A stretch of 41,012 bases of DNA from B3-G11 sp036985855 (GTDB lineage Bacteria > Actinomycetota > Acidimicrobiia > Spongiisociales > UBA5794): the NCBI GenBank assembly GCA_036985855.1, contig BTQL01000016.1:1-41012 (forward strand). The letters are read 5' to 3'. The translations under genes were made by a program, and so were the position numbers. Of the stretch, positions 7,956 to 16,110 are shown one piece after another. Below the pieces are notes generated by a model that was not told the origin of the DNA, did no database searches, and worked only from the letters and a program-made list of their open reading frames with translations. Position 1 is the first letter of the stretch; every line of letters begins with the position of its first letter.

Positions 7956-9058
7956 CCATGCCCGTCCTCGATATCAGACCAGCCGATTCTTGTCGATGGG
8001 ATGGATTGGCCCTCGGTGAAGTCATGTTGCGGCTCGATCCCGAATGGGGACGAGTGCGAACTGCCCGCACGTTGCGTGTCTGTGAAGGTGGCGGCGAATA
8101 CAACGTGTGCCGAGCCCTTCGCAAGTGTTTCGGTCTCCGCACCGCCATCGTCACCGCCATCGTCGACAATGAAATCGGTCATCTGCTCGAAGATTTGGTC
8201 AACACCGGAGCCGTCGACATGTCCTACGTCAGGTGGGTGCCGTTCGATGGGCTTGGCCGTGCTTCTCGTGTCGGCCTCAATTTCACCGAGAAGGGTTTCG
8301 GAATCCGACCCGCGGTCGGAACCTCGGATCGCGGGCACACTGCTGCATCACAACTGCGCCCCGGCGACATCGACTGGGAAACCATCTTCGGTGTAGATGG
8401 GGTGCGATGGTTCCACACCGGAGGTATCTTCGCAGCGCTGTCGGCAACGACACCCGATGTTGTCGTAGAGGCGGTTACGGCAGCCAACAAATACGGCACG
8501 ATCGTATCGTACGACCTCAACTACCGCCCATCGTTGTGGGATTCCCACGGTGGCAGCGAACGAGCGATTGAGGTGAACCAGGCGATCGCACCGATGGTCG
8601 ATGTGATGATCGGCAACGAGGAAGACTTCACGGCATCGCTCGGATTCGAGGTCCAGGGCATCGATGAGTCGCTTTCGGCACTCGATCCGGCCGCGTTCGA
8701 ACAGATGATCCGATCCGCAGTAGACACGTATCCGAACCTCAAGGTGGTCGCCACCACGTTGCGCAACGCGAAAACCGCAACGATCAACGACTGGTCTGCC
8801 GTCATGTTCGCTCAAGGCGAATTCCACACCTCCCGTCGGCGTGAGAACCTGGAAATCTATGACCGCGTCGGCGGTGGTGATGGTTTCGCTTCGGGATTGG
8901 CGTACGCATTCCTCGCAGGGAAGTCGCCTGCCGAGGCGGTCGAGTACGGGGCTGCACACGGGGCGTTGGTCATGACCACACCAGGCGACATATCCATGGT
9001 CACGCTTGCAGAGGTCGAGCGCGCAATCGGCGCCGACGCAGCACGCGTCATTCGCTGA
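7952..9058 (+). CDS. PfkB-family carbohydrate kinase, probable 2-keto-3-deoxygluconate kinase
   Basis: 368 residues of the ribokinase/PfkB fold. GGGEYNVCRAL (46-56) is the sugar-binding N-terminal motif, SYDLNYRPSLW (186-196) resembles the DxNxRxxLW motif of KDG kinases, and VGGGDGFASG (306-315) holds the catalytic Asp310 and anion hole; the usual GAGD is GGGD here. It would phosphorylate KDG with ATP to make the substrate for the upstream aldolase. The ATG at 7952 overlaps the aldolase stop (ATGA). The frame is open further upstream to 7829, but that part is inside the aldolase gene. It is a little longer than typical KDG kinases (about 310-340). A second PfkB kinase is encoded at 34868-35833. 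Confidence 0.88.
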   Translation: MTMPVLDIRPADSCRWDGLALGEVMLRLDPEWGRVRTARTLRVCEGGGEYNVCRALRKCFGLRTAIVTAIVDNEIGHLLEDLVNTGAVDMSYVRWVPFDGLGRASRVGLNFTEKGFGIRPAVGTSDRGHTAASQLRPGDIDWETIFGVDGVRWFHTGGIFAALSATTPDVVVEAVTAANKYGTIVSYDLNYRPSLWDSHGGSERAIEVNQAIAPMVDVMIGNEEDFTASLGFEVQGIDESLSALDPAAFEQMIRSAVDTYPNLKVVATTLRNAKTATINDWSAVMFAQGEFHTSRRRENLEIYDRVGGGDGFASGLAYAFLAGKSPAEAVEYGAAHGALVMTTPGDISMVTLAEVERAIGADAARVIR

Positions 9059-9073
9059 ACGGATCCCCGCCCT

Positions 9074-10810
9074 ATGGAGACGAGATACGACCAACGAGTC
9101 TGCGATGAAGTCGACGTTTCCGTTCGCGGGTACGCTGGTGTCGTGGCGAAAAAGATCCATTCACAGGACGTAACCATCGGTCCGGCAAAGGCCGGCGCTC
9201 GGGCCATGTTGCGAGCAGTTGGTCTCAGCGAGGACGATTTCGCCAAATCCCAGATCGGTGTCGTATCAGCCGGCAATGAGGTCACGCCGTGCAACGTCAC
9301 CGGCCCCAAACTCGCTGGTTTCGCCAAGATCGGCATCCGCGACGCAGGTGCCGTCGGCCTCGAGTTTGCGACGATTGCCGTATCAGACGGCATTGCGATG
9401 GGCCACGAAGGCATGCGCGCCTCCCTTGTCTCGCGAGAGGTGATCGCAGATTCTGTGGAGCTGGTCATGCACGGAGAGCGTTTCGACGGCATGGTGTCGA
9501 TCGCGGGTTGTGACAAGTCGCTTCCCGGAATGCTCATGGCAGCAGCCAGACACAACCTACCTTCCGTGTTCCTGTACGGCGGAACGAGCATGCCGGGGCG
9601 CCTCGACGGCAAGGATATCTCGCTCGTCGAAGTGTTCGAAGCCATCGGCGGTCATGCCGAGGGCTCCATCAGCGATGAGCAGTTGCTGCGAATCGAGCAG
9701 AGCGCCTGCCCTGGTGCTGGATCGTGCGCCGGGATGTTCACAGCCAACACGATGGCTTCTGTGGGTGAAGCCATTGGTATGTCGCTGCCAGGTTCCGCAG
9801 CGGTCCCTGCGATCGACAGCCGCCTCGAGGACTACGCCCGCCAATCCGGTGAAGCAGTGATAGCACTGGTCGAAGCGGACATCAGGCCACGAGATGTCAT
9901 GACGAGGGCGGCATTCGAGAACGCAATCTCGGTCGTGATGGCTCTCGGGGGATCGACCAACGCCGTGCTCCATCTGATGGCGATCGCCCACGAAGCGCGG
10001 GTCGATCTCACGCTCGAAGACTTTGATGAGATCTCACGACGCACTCCCCACATCGGCGACATGAGCCCCTTTGGTACGTACCACATGGCAGACCTCGACC
10101 GGATCGGTGGCGTACCGGTCGTTCTCAAGATCCTTCTCGACGCCGGCATCGTCCATGGAGACGCATTGACGGTCACCGGTAAGACCATGGCCGAGAACCT
10201 CGTAGATGTAGTCGTTCCCAGGGACCAGGACGTCGTGCGTCCGATCGACTCACCACTCGCCGACCAGGGGGGCATCGTCATACTTCGTGGTTCACTTTCA
10301 CCGGGTGGTGCAGTCGTCAAGGTCGCAGGAATCGACCTCGACGTGTTCGAAGGTTCCGCGAGAGTGTTCAACGATGAACAGCACGCGTTGGAGGCGCTGA
10401 ACGCTCACACCCTGAAGCCGAACGACGTGGTCGTCATTCGCTTCGAAGGACCCAAAGGCGGGCCCGGAATGAGAGAGATGCTTGCGATCACGGCGGGGAT
10501 CAAGGGTGCAGGCCTTGGCGAGGACGTCCTACTGATCACGGACGGCAGGTTCTCTGGTGCAACGACCGGTTTGTGCGTCGGTCACGTCGCACCGGAAGCA
10601 GCCCATCGTGGCCCAATCGCCCTCGTTGAGGAAGGTGACCGAATCAGGGTCGACATTCCCAACCGCACGCTCGATCTTCTTGTCGATGACGCGACCCTGG
10701 AAGCTCGGAGACGAGTGTGGGAGCCAATCGCACCGCGCTACACAACCGGGGCCCTCGCGAAGTACGCAAAGCTCGTGGGTTCAGCCGAGTCAGGCGCGGT
10801 ACTCGACTGA
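9074..10810 (+). CDS. IlvD/Edd-family dehydratase (aldonate or dihydroxy-acid dehydratase)
   Basis: 578 residues of the iron-sulfur dehydratase family. Cluster Cys candidates are Cys73 (TPCN), Cys146 (GCDKS) and Cys218 (PGAGSCAG). SDGIAMGHEGM (104-114) includes a Mg-binding Asp, and ITDGRFSG near the C-terminus supplies the catalytic Ser. The family covers dihydroxy-acid dehydratase (branched-chain amino-acid synthesis) and sugar-acid dehydratases (xylonate, arabinonate, 6-phosphogluconate). Sequence alone does not separate them, but position 15 bp behind an aldolase and a KDG kinase favours a sugar acid. No Shine-Dalgarno sequence precedes the ATG at 9074. A GTG at 9143 would give 555 residues starting near the normal family N-terminus and is a serious alternative. 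Confidence 0.88.
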   Translation: METRYDQRVCDEVDVSVRGYAGVVAKKIHSQDVTIGPAKAGARAMLRAVGLSEDDFAKSQIGVVSAGNEVTPCNVTGPKLAGFAKIGIRDAGAVGLEFATIAVSDGIAMGHEGMRASLVSREVIADSVELVMHGERFDGMVSIAGCDKSLPGMLMAAARHNLPSVFLYGGTSMPGRLDGKDISLVEVFEAIGGHAEGSISDEQLLRIEQSACPGAGSCAGMFTANTMASVGEAIGMSLPGSAAVPAIDSRLEDYARQSGEAVIALVEADIRPRDVMTRAAFENAISVVMALGGSTNAVLHLMAIAHEARVDLTLEDFDEISRRTPHIGDMSPFGTYHMADLDRIGGVPVVLKILLDAGIVHGDALTVTGKTMAENLVDVVVPRDQDVVRPIDSPLADQGGIVILRGSLSPGGAVVKVAGIDLDVFEGSARVFNDEQHALEALNAHTLKPNDVVVIRFEGPKGGPGMREMLAITAGIKGAGLGEDVLLITDGRFSGATTGLCVGHVAPEAAHRGPIALVEEGDRIRVDIPNRTLDLLVDDATLEARRRVWEPIAPRYTTGALAKYAKLVGSAESGAVLD

Positions 10811-10826
10811 CGACGTCTTGTCCTGG

Positions 10827-11936
10827 TCAACGGCTGCAGCCTCGCGCCGCAACCGACCACACGTCAACCACTCGGTCACCGCTGATAACAACAAGCTCCT
10901 CAGCGAGATTGACCACGGGACAGACGTGCATCGGGTAGACCCTCACAACGTCCCCGACGGCAGGTAACGGGCCCGCTGCCGCGACCATCCCATGCTCTTC
11001 GGTGAGCCTGACAACGACATCATCACGACCGACAACCGTGCCGAACATCGGATCTCCTCCCGGATACCCGTCGCTGGTCAGGATCTTCGACCCCGCATCG
11101 ATGGTGTACTGGGCGCCTCCCTCATGGGCGACAACGACGGTCGCGACCACGGAGAGCGCCAGTGCATCCTCCCCTACAATGCCGAGAGCCTGCTGGCCAA
11201 CGTCGTTGAACACATACGTCCCGATGCAGACTTCCGTGACACCGTCGACCGTCGCCGCAGGTTTCCCTGTGGGTGTCGATCCGGCAATGACATTCGGAAC
11301 CTTGAAACCGGCGGCACGCAACGTTTCAGCGACGCCCACGATCAGCTCGCCCTCTGCAACTCCTAGATCCCACGGATCCTTGCCGATTCCGTCTGGAAAC
11401 AGCGCACCGCGGTGTGTAGTCACTCCATCGAGGTAGAGACTCTCGGAGACTTCAATCAGCGAAGCAAGCGATATAGCACCGTCGGCATCGACACCGGTGC
11501 GATGGAACCCTGAATCGATCTCAATCCGCACGCCGACCGATGTCTGCACCTTGGCCGCAGCCTCGGATAACCCGCGTATGGCCTGTTCATTCTCCACGTG
11601 CACCACGAGCTTGTCACATCGCGCCGACAGCTGAGCGATTCTGCTCCATTTGCGCTCGCCGAACACCGGATAGGCGATCACCAGGTTGGTCATCCCCCCA
11701 TCCACGAAAACCTCCGCCTCGCTCACCTTCGCCACAGCAGCACCAATGGCGCCACTACCGATCTGTTTTCGGGCGATCTCGAGGGTCTTGTGGGTTTTGA
11801 GATGTGGTCGGAAGGCGACGCCGTGGGACAAAACGTATCCATGAAAGTCACTGATATTGCGGTCCAGCCGTTCTGCATCGACAACCAACCTCGGTGTGTC
11901 GAGTTCCTGCCACGGACTCCCGATGATGCTTGTCAC
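10827..11936 (-). CDS. D-threonine aldolase/D-serine dehydratase-like PLP enzyme (fold III)
   Basis: 369 residues. LDTPRLVVD (12-20) opens the alanine-racemase-like barrel, RPHLKTHK (43-50) holds the PLP Lys47, and YPMHVCPVVN (334-343) provides His337 and Cys339, the metal pair of D-threonine aldolases and eukaryotic-type D-serine dehydratases. IAGSTPTGKP (217-226) is the phosphate loop. It acts on D-3-hydroxy amino acids, giving glycine plus aldehyde or a keto acid plus ammonia. The GTG at 11936 fits the family N-terminus and has AAGGA upstream at somewhat long spacing. The frame remains open to 12326, but those 130 codons run through the divergent promoter region without family motifs. The gene is convergent with the dehydratase, only 16 bp away, and divergent from an SDR. 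Confidence 0.88.
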   Translation of the reverse strand: MTSIIGSPWQELDTPRLVVDAERLDRNISDFHGYVLSHGVAFRPHLKTHKTLEIARKQIGSGAIGAAVAKVSEAEVFVDGGMTNLVIAYPVFGERKWSRIAQLSARCDKLVVHVENEQAIRGLSEAAAKVQTSVGVRIEIDSGFHRTGVDADGAISLASLIEVSESLYLDGVTTHRGALFPDGIGKDPWDLGVAEGELIVGVAETLRAAGFKVPNVIAGSTPTGKPAATVDGVTEVCIGTYVFNDVGQQALGIVGEDALALSVVATVVVAHEGGAQYTIDAGSKILTSDGYPGGDPMFGTVVGRDDVVVRLTEEHGMVAAAGPLPAVGDVVRVYPMHVCPVVNLAEELVVISGDRVVDVWSVAARGCSR

Positions 11937-12324
11937 GGCCTGCAATTCCTTCCACCGGCGTGGTCTCAGATCCCCCACGACGCCTCTATTGGGGCGTCTC
12001 ACGACGTGCCACTGCGTTGTGGGCACCTCAGCGCTTCCTCGGTATGCGATGTTACATCGCCTCGGTGCGGGCTCGTGGTGCATTTCGGGACTGGCGGGAT
12101 GGCCCATCCGTCGGCCGCGGCCTCGAGGGATACTGCATAGGACATCTGCCACGTGCATGCTGACACCCGAAGGGCGCAAGAACCAGCCACTCGCCGGGGG
12201 CGTGATCGCCTCGAACCAGCGTCCGCGGAGTCCCTGAGTCGCCCTTCCCTGCACGACGATGCTCCCAGCGAACAAACGAGAACAACGAGTCATTGAAAAG
12301 CCATCTACGAGAGGACGAGAACAC
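11937..12324. other. 388-bp divergent intergenic region
   Basis: Non-coding stretch between the D-threonine-aldolase-like gene (minus) and an SDR gene (plus). It holds a perfect 15-bp palindrome at 12046-12060 and a short hairpin with arms GACGCC and GGCGTC at 11979-11998. Promoters for both directions are expected here, but I could not pick convincing -35/-10 pairs. No ACCGGT operator is present. Confidence 0.6.
12046..12060. promoter_or_regulatory. Perfect 15-bp palindrome, candidate operator
   Basis: GCGATGTTACATCGC, two 7-bp arms around a central T, sits mid-way in a divergent intergenic region. Position and symmetry suit a dimeric repressor site for the PLP enzyme and SDR genes. No copy was noticed elsewhere in the window and no adjacent regulator gene exists, so the function is inferred. 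Confidence 0.4.
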
Positions 12325-13152
12325 ATGACTACCAGCAGCGCAGGTCACTCAAGGAGGCTCGAAGGGAGGGTGGTCGTCCTCACCGGCGGCTCCACAGGAA
12401 TCGGGAGGGGATGCGCCGTGGCGTACGCCGACGCAGGTGCCTCGGTGGTCATCGGTGACGTCGACGAGCATGGTGCGTACGAGACGATGGAGCTCGTCAA
12501 GGCCGTCGGAGGCACGGCGATTTTCGTACCGACTGACGTTTCAAGCAGTATGCAGTGCGAAAACCTCATTCAGGAGGCGGTCGATCGGTTCGGGCGCGTC
12601 GACGTCCTGCACGCCAATGCGGGGATAGAGCATCGCACGTCCCTCGTGGACACTACGAACGAGCAATGGGAACGCGTGATCGGGATAAACCTCTCCGGGG
12701 CTTTCTACGCCGCACGAGCGGCGATGCGCCACATGCTCGAAACCGGTACGAAGGGAGTCATCACAATGACTTCCTCGCCCCACGCGTTCATGACGTACCA
12801 GACCATCGGCGCGTATGCCGCGTCGAAGGGAGGCATGGTTGCCCTTTCGAAGGCGTTCGCTCTCGAAGGTGGGCCACACGGGATCCGGTCCAACACGATC
12901 GTCCCAGGGGCAATCGACACGCCCATGCTGGAGCGCGAAATCGACACGAGTGCAGATGGTGACACGCTGGCGGAGCGGTTGGCCGTTGCCCAACCGCTCG
13001 GCCGACTCGGAACACCTGAGGACATAGCGAACGTGGCTGTGTTCCTGGCAAGCGACGAGGCTGGGTTCGTGACCGGGTCTGACGTGCGAGTCGACGGCGG
13101 ACTCATGGCCGCGGTCAACTCGGGATCGACGATGGCGTGGGCGAACGACTGA
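12325..13152 (+). CDS. SDR-family NAD(P)-dependent oxidoreductase
   Basis: 275-residue classical SDR. TGGSTGIG (20-27) binds the cofactor, NAG (98-100) is conserved, and Ser151, Tyr164 (GAYAASK) and Lys168 form the catalytic triad; the C-terminal VDGG motif is present. Members oxidise secondary alcohols on sugars, sugar acids or hydroxy acids. The ATG at 12325 is preceded by AGAGGA at slightly long spacing; an upstream in-frame ATG at 12259 adds residues with no SDR similarity. It stands alone, divergent from the D-threonine-aldolase-like gene and convergent with an amidase, so context says little. A possible partner role would be oxidising a hydroxy acid made by the PLP enzyme, which is inference. 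Confidence 0.9.
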   Translation: MTTSSAGHSRRLEGRVVVLTGGSTGIGRGCAVAYADAGASVVIGDVDEHGAYETMELVKAVGGTAIFVPTDVSSSMQCENLIQEAVDRFGRVDVLHANAGIEHRTSLVDTTNEQWERVIGINLSGAFYAARAAMRHMLETGTKGVITMTSSPHAFMTYQTIGAYAASKGGMVALSKAFALEGGPHGIRSNTIVPGAIDTPMLEREIDTSADGDTLAERLAVAQPLGRLGTPEDIANVAVFLASDEAGFVTGSDVRVDGGLMAAVNSGSTMAWAND

Positions 13153-13231
13153 GATGTCGACCCTCGTCACGTGATTCGACCTCGTGCCACAGGCACATCT
13201 CTTCGCCTCGAATTCACCGAGATCTGACAGC

Positions 13232-14641
13232 TCAAAGGGGCGGCTGCTTGTCGGCCCAGGGACGTGCAGCCTCGTACGCAGCAGAGGCGCGGAGCACCCC
13301 CGCGTCGTCCAGTCTCCGGCCGACGATTTGCAAACCGACCGGCAGTCCCGCCCCGGTGAAGCCGCAGGGAATGCTGGCCGCCGGGTTATGCGTGAAGTTG
13401 AAGGGGTACGAGAACTCCGCCCACATCAGCCAGTCCCAATCGTGTTGCGGCCAGCCTTCCGGCTGCAACCGTTCGACAGGGAACGCCGCGACCGAAACCG
13501 CAGGGGTCAACAGCAGGTCCCAATCACCGAACCATCGATGCACGGCGGCGACATAGTCAAGCTTGCGCTTGCGCATCTCCATATATTCGATAACCGTCGG
13601 ATTACCAGCGGAGCGGATGCAGGCGACCAGCCCCGGGTCCATTCTCGCTTCCCATTTGGCCAGTTCAGGCAAGAGACCCAACATACGAACCGGCCAAAAG
13701 AACCGGCTGAGTTCCGGGCCGGTGGCTGCCCAGTCCGGCGTCACCTCGGTGACATACGCGCCCATAGCCTCGAATACATGGGCGGCCTCCGCCACCAGAG
13801 ACGCGACTTCCCCTTCGACCCGCGCGTGGCCCAGATCCGGACTGTATGCGACACGCAAGCCTTCGACGCCGCCGTGCAGAAGGGACGGGTAATCTGCCAC
13901 CCGTCCTGCCAGGCTGTAATGGTCGAGCGGATGCGCTCCGGCCATGACCGAGAGCATCAAGGCAGAATCGGCCACGGTCCGCGTCATCGGACCATCATGG
14001 GACGTCTGATCGGCGTTCGACACGGGAACTCTCGGTATGCGCCCGAACGACGGCTTCAGACCGTAGATGCCGCAAAAGTGCGCTGGCATGCGCACGGAAC
14101 CCGCCCCATCCGAACCCTGATGCAACGGACCGAAACCGGCCGCCGCAGCCGCGCCGGCCCCGGCAGAAGATGCCCCGGCGTTGTAGCCATGCTTCCACGG
14201 ATTGTGGGTTATGCCGGTAAGAGGGCTGCGGCTGACACCGCTCCAGCCGAATTCCGAAGTCGTGGTCTTTCCGAGCGGAATTGCACCGGCGTCCTTCAGC
14301 CGGGTCACGAACGGCGCATCCGCGGCGGCGATGTTGCCGGCCCTGATATGCGAGCCAGCCTCAAGGGGAAGCCCCTCGGCCGCCGTCAGATCCTTGATCG
14401 TCAGCGGCAAGCCGTGCAATGGACCGTGTGCTTCTCCCGCTGCTACCGCAGCCTCCGCTACCTTGGCACCATCCATCGCCGACTCGGCGGCAAGCGCGGA
14501 AAACGAATTGATGCGAGGCTCCAGCTTCTCGATCCGCGCCAGAATCGATGTCATCAATTCGACTGGCGACAGCTCCTTCGCCCTGATCCGCCCCGCCGCC
14601 TCGACCGCGGACATGAAACAAAGTTCGGTGTCGTACATCAT
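13232..14641 (-). CDS. Amidase (amidase signature family)
   Basis: 469 residues. The Ser-cisSer-Lys triad can be placed: Lys83 in LTIKD, Ser158 in GASSAGAG and nucleophile Ser182 in GSDGAGSVRMPA. The usual glycine-rich GGSSGG is altered to GASSAG. Such enzymes hydrolyse carboxamides or aryl and short-chain amides to acid plus ammonia. The ATG at 14641 follows GAAGGG; codons upstream to 14698 are not family-like. By eye the gene is richer in GCC, GGC and CCG codons than its neighbours, a weak hint of separate origin. It lies 147 bp behind the RidA gene on the same strand, so the pair may be one unit handling nitrogenous substrates. A 491-codon open frame on the opposite strand is a composition artefact. 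Confidence 0.9.
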   Translation of the reverse strand: MMYDTELCFMSAVEAAGRIRAKELSPVELMTSILARIEKLEPRINSFSALAAESAMDGAKVAEAAVAAGEAHGPLHGLPLTIKDLTAAEGLPLEAGSHIRAGNIAAADAPFVTRLKDAGAIPLGKTTTSEFGWSGVSRSPLTGITHNPWKHGYNAGASSAGAGAAAAAGFGPLHQGSDGAGSVRMPAHFCGIYGLKPSFGRIPRVPVSNADQTSHDGPMTRTVADSALMLSVMAGAHPLDHYSLAGRVADYPSLLHGGVEGLRVAYSPDLGHARVEGEVASLVAEAAHVFEAMGAYVTEVTPDWAATGPELSRFFWPVRMLGLLPELAKWEARMDPGLVACIRSAGNPTVIEYMEMRKRKLDYVAAVHRWFGDWDLLLTPAVSVAAFPVERLQPEGWPQHDWDWLMWAEFSYPFNFTHNPAASIPCGFTGAGLPVGLQIVGRRLDDAGVLRASAAYEAARPWADKQPPL

Positions 14642-14788
14642 CTCCGACCCTTCATGTGAAATCCTGGGAAGGGCTCGTCGTCCTACGGGTCTCGTCAATC
14701 TCGACTCTTGCCAACCACGGTAGCGGCACGCGGCAGGTCGTCGCGGTTGAACGCATTGCAGTCTCTTGGATCAGTTCACCAGCGTCGA

Positions 14789-15169
14789 TCAGTTACGGAC
14801 AGCCAGCACGTCGATCTCGACGCGAAGTCCTTCCGCGAGTGCGGTTCCAACTGTCGTGCGAGCGGGATAGGGCTCTGCAAACTGCTGGCCATATACCTCG
14901 TTCATCCCCTCGAACTCACCGAGATCGGCGAGGAACACCCTGACCTGGATGACATCTGCGAAGGAGGACCCAGCCGCCTCGAGGGCAGCGCGGATATTCG
15001 CGAACGTCTGGTGTGTCTGGCTCCCGATATCCGGTCCGACGAGATCGCCGGTCACCGGATCGATACCCGCCTGTCCGGCCACTGCAAGAATCGGGCCCGA
15101 GAACGCCACATGAGAATATGGCCCAGCCGGCGTTGGCGCTGCGGGAGTGACGATACCTTCGCGTGTCAT
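14789..15169 (-). CDS. ridA: RidA/YjgF family enamine/imine deaminase
   Basis: 126 residues, the normal RidA size. GPYSHVAFSG (16-25), AGQAGIDPVTG (31-41), NIRAALEAAGSSFADVIQVRVFL (59-81 region) and the C-terminal PARTTVG with the substrate-carboxylate Arg are all present. RidA hydrolyses reactive 2-aminoacrylate-type imines released by PLP enzymes to the keto acid and ammonia. The ATG at 15169 has AGGAG upstream; a longer open frame to 15478 overlaps the divergent GntR promoter and is rejected. It is divergently transcribed from the GntR gene and followed by an amidase. The two PLP enzymes in this window, at 10827 and 22792, are possible sources of its substrate. Confidence 0.92.
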   Translation of the reverse strand: MTREGIVTPAAPTPAGPYSHVAFSGPILAVAGQAGIDPVTGDLVGPDIGSQTHQTFANIRAALEAAGSSFADVIQVRVFLADLGEFEGMNEVYGQQFAEPYPARTTVGTALAEGLRVEIDVLAVRN

Positions 15170-15254
15170 GAAGTTTCTCCTAACGATTGGATCACCTGTC
15201 TGGACGGCAGACGTCGATCTTGCCTGATCGAAGACGGCCTTTGGTCCGTTGATG

Positions 15255-15300
15255 GATACTGTACCGGTCGATTTGATAAGATATGTGCACATTTGATAAA
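15255..15300 (+). promoter_or_regulatory. GntR gene promoter with degenerate ACCGGTCGA operator and 20-bp-phased repeats
   Basis: The core ACCGGTCGA (15263-15271) shares its nine bases with the three perfect operators at 24939, 29849 and 37208, but the outer GGT and ACC arms are lost. Immediately downstream, ATTTGATAA occurs at 15271-15279 and again at 15291-15299, exactly 20 bp apart, i.e. on about the same helix face. TTGATA (15273-15278) and GATAAA (15295-15300), 16 bp apart, make a possible promoter for the regulator gene. Autoregulation is inferred. Confidence 0.45.
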
Positions 15301-15362
15301 GATCGTGCCTGAGCGCGACGGTCGGATGCGCGGGACAGACGACCAATCGTGGGGAGACAACT

Positions 15363-16055
15363 GTGCGCTCTGCTGACAAGGCCCCAGACGACACAACCCA
15401 GGTGTCTCTCGTATACCACGGGATCAAGCAATCGATACTCAATGGGACGTATCCGCCCGGCACTCCCCTTCGGCTCAAGATGTTGTCTGAGGACCAGGGC
15501 GGGAGTCACATTCCGATCCGCGAGGCTCTGCGCCGGCTCGAGGCCGAGAGGCTTGTCGAGAATGTTCCAAACAAAGGCGCGCGCGTCATGCAGCTATCAC
15601 TCGGTGACCTCGACGATCTCTACTTGACGCGAAGCTCGCTGGAAGCCGATGCAGTCCAGAGGGCGGCCGAGCACATCAACCCGAAGGCAGTTCGTCAACT
15701 GACGGTCCTGGCAGAAGAGATGAACGAGGCATTTGCCGAAGGCGACGAAGACGCGTTCTTAACCGCCCATCGGCGCGTGCATTTCGGAATCTACGATCTC
15801 GCGCACTCCGAGTGGCTCGATCACCTGATTCCCATCCTCTGGACCCAGTCAATCCGATACCGAGCCATCGCGAAGGCGAGGCGTTCCTCCACCGAGATCC
15901 GCGTCGAACACCAGGCGGTCATCGATGCCCTCGCACGGGGCGACGCCACCGCGGCCGCCGAATCCATGCGACGCCATCTCAGTCGCACGGCCGGTTTGGT
16001 ACGCGAGTACTTCGCTGAGGTCGAGGGAGACGAATCCACTCCACAGCTCGCGTGA
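15363..16055 (+). CDS. GntR-family transcriptional regulator (FCD/FadR subfamily)
   Basis: 230 residues. The N-terminal winged helix-turn-helix (about 16-75) reads IKQSILNGTYPPGTPL, then IPIREALRRLEAERLV, the recognition-helix region of GntR proteins, and NKGARV in the wing. The all-helical FCD domain follows, with His140, His183 (EHQAV) and His205 (RRHL) as metal/ligand-binding candidates. FCD regulators typically respond to sugar acids or other carboxylates. The GTG start has GGGGAG at good spacing. This is the only regulator seen in the window and it leads the FAH/SDR genes (55 bp upstream of them). It is the natural candidate for the GGTNNACCGGTNNACC operators, given a degenerate site in its own promoter, but this is inference. 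Confidence 0.92.
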   Translation: MRSADKAPDDTTQVSLVYHGIKQSILNGTYPPGTPLRLKMLSEDQGGSHIPIREALRRLEAERLVENVPNKGARVMQLSLGDLDDLYLTRSSLEADAVQRAAEHINPKAVRQLTVLAEEMNEAFAEGDEDAFLTAHRRVHFGIYDLAHSEWLDHLIPILWTQSIRYRAIAKARRSSTEIRVEHQAVIDALARGDATAAAESMRRHLSRTAGLVREYFAEVEGDESTPQLA

Positions 16056-16110
16056 AGACAATACAAGCGCCGCGCTGCGGCATGACATCAACAATGAAAG
16101 GCGCCGGAAC

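Noticed and set aside
11937..12326. N-terminal extension of the D-threonine-aldolase-like gene to a start at 12326
   Set aside because: The 130 extra residues have no similarity to the family, cross a 15-bp palindrome and would overlap the upstream region of the divergent SDR; the GTG at 11936 gives the normal N-terminus.
13184..13196. GTGCC-ACA-GGCAC hairpin between the convergent SDR and amidase genes as a terminator
   Set aside because: Only five base pairs and no T-run; could be chance.
13184..14659. 491-codon open frame on the plus strand opposite the amidase
   Set aside because: The minus-strand frame has the full amidase signature (Lys-Ser-Ser); the plus frame is Arg/His-rich with no recognisable domain, a normal artefact of high G+C coding sequence.
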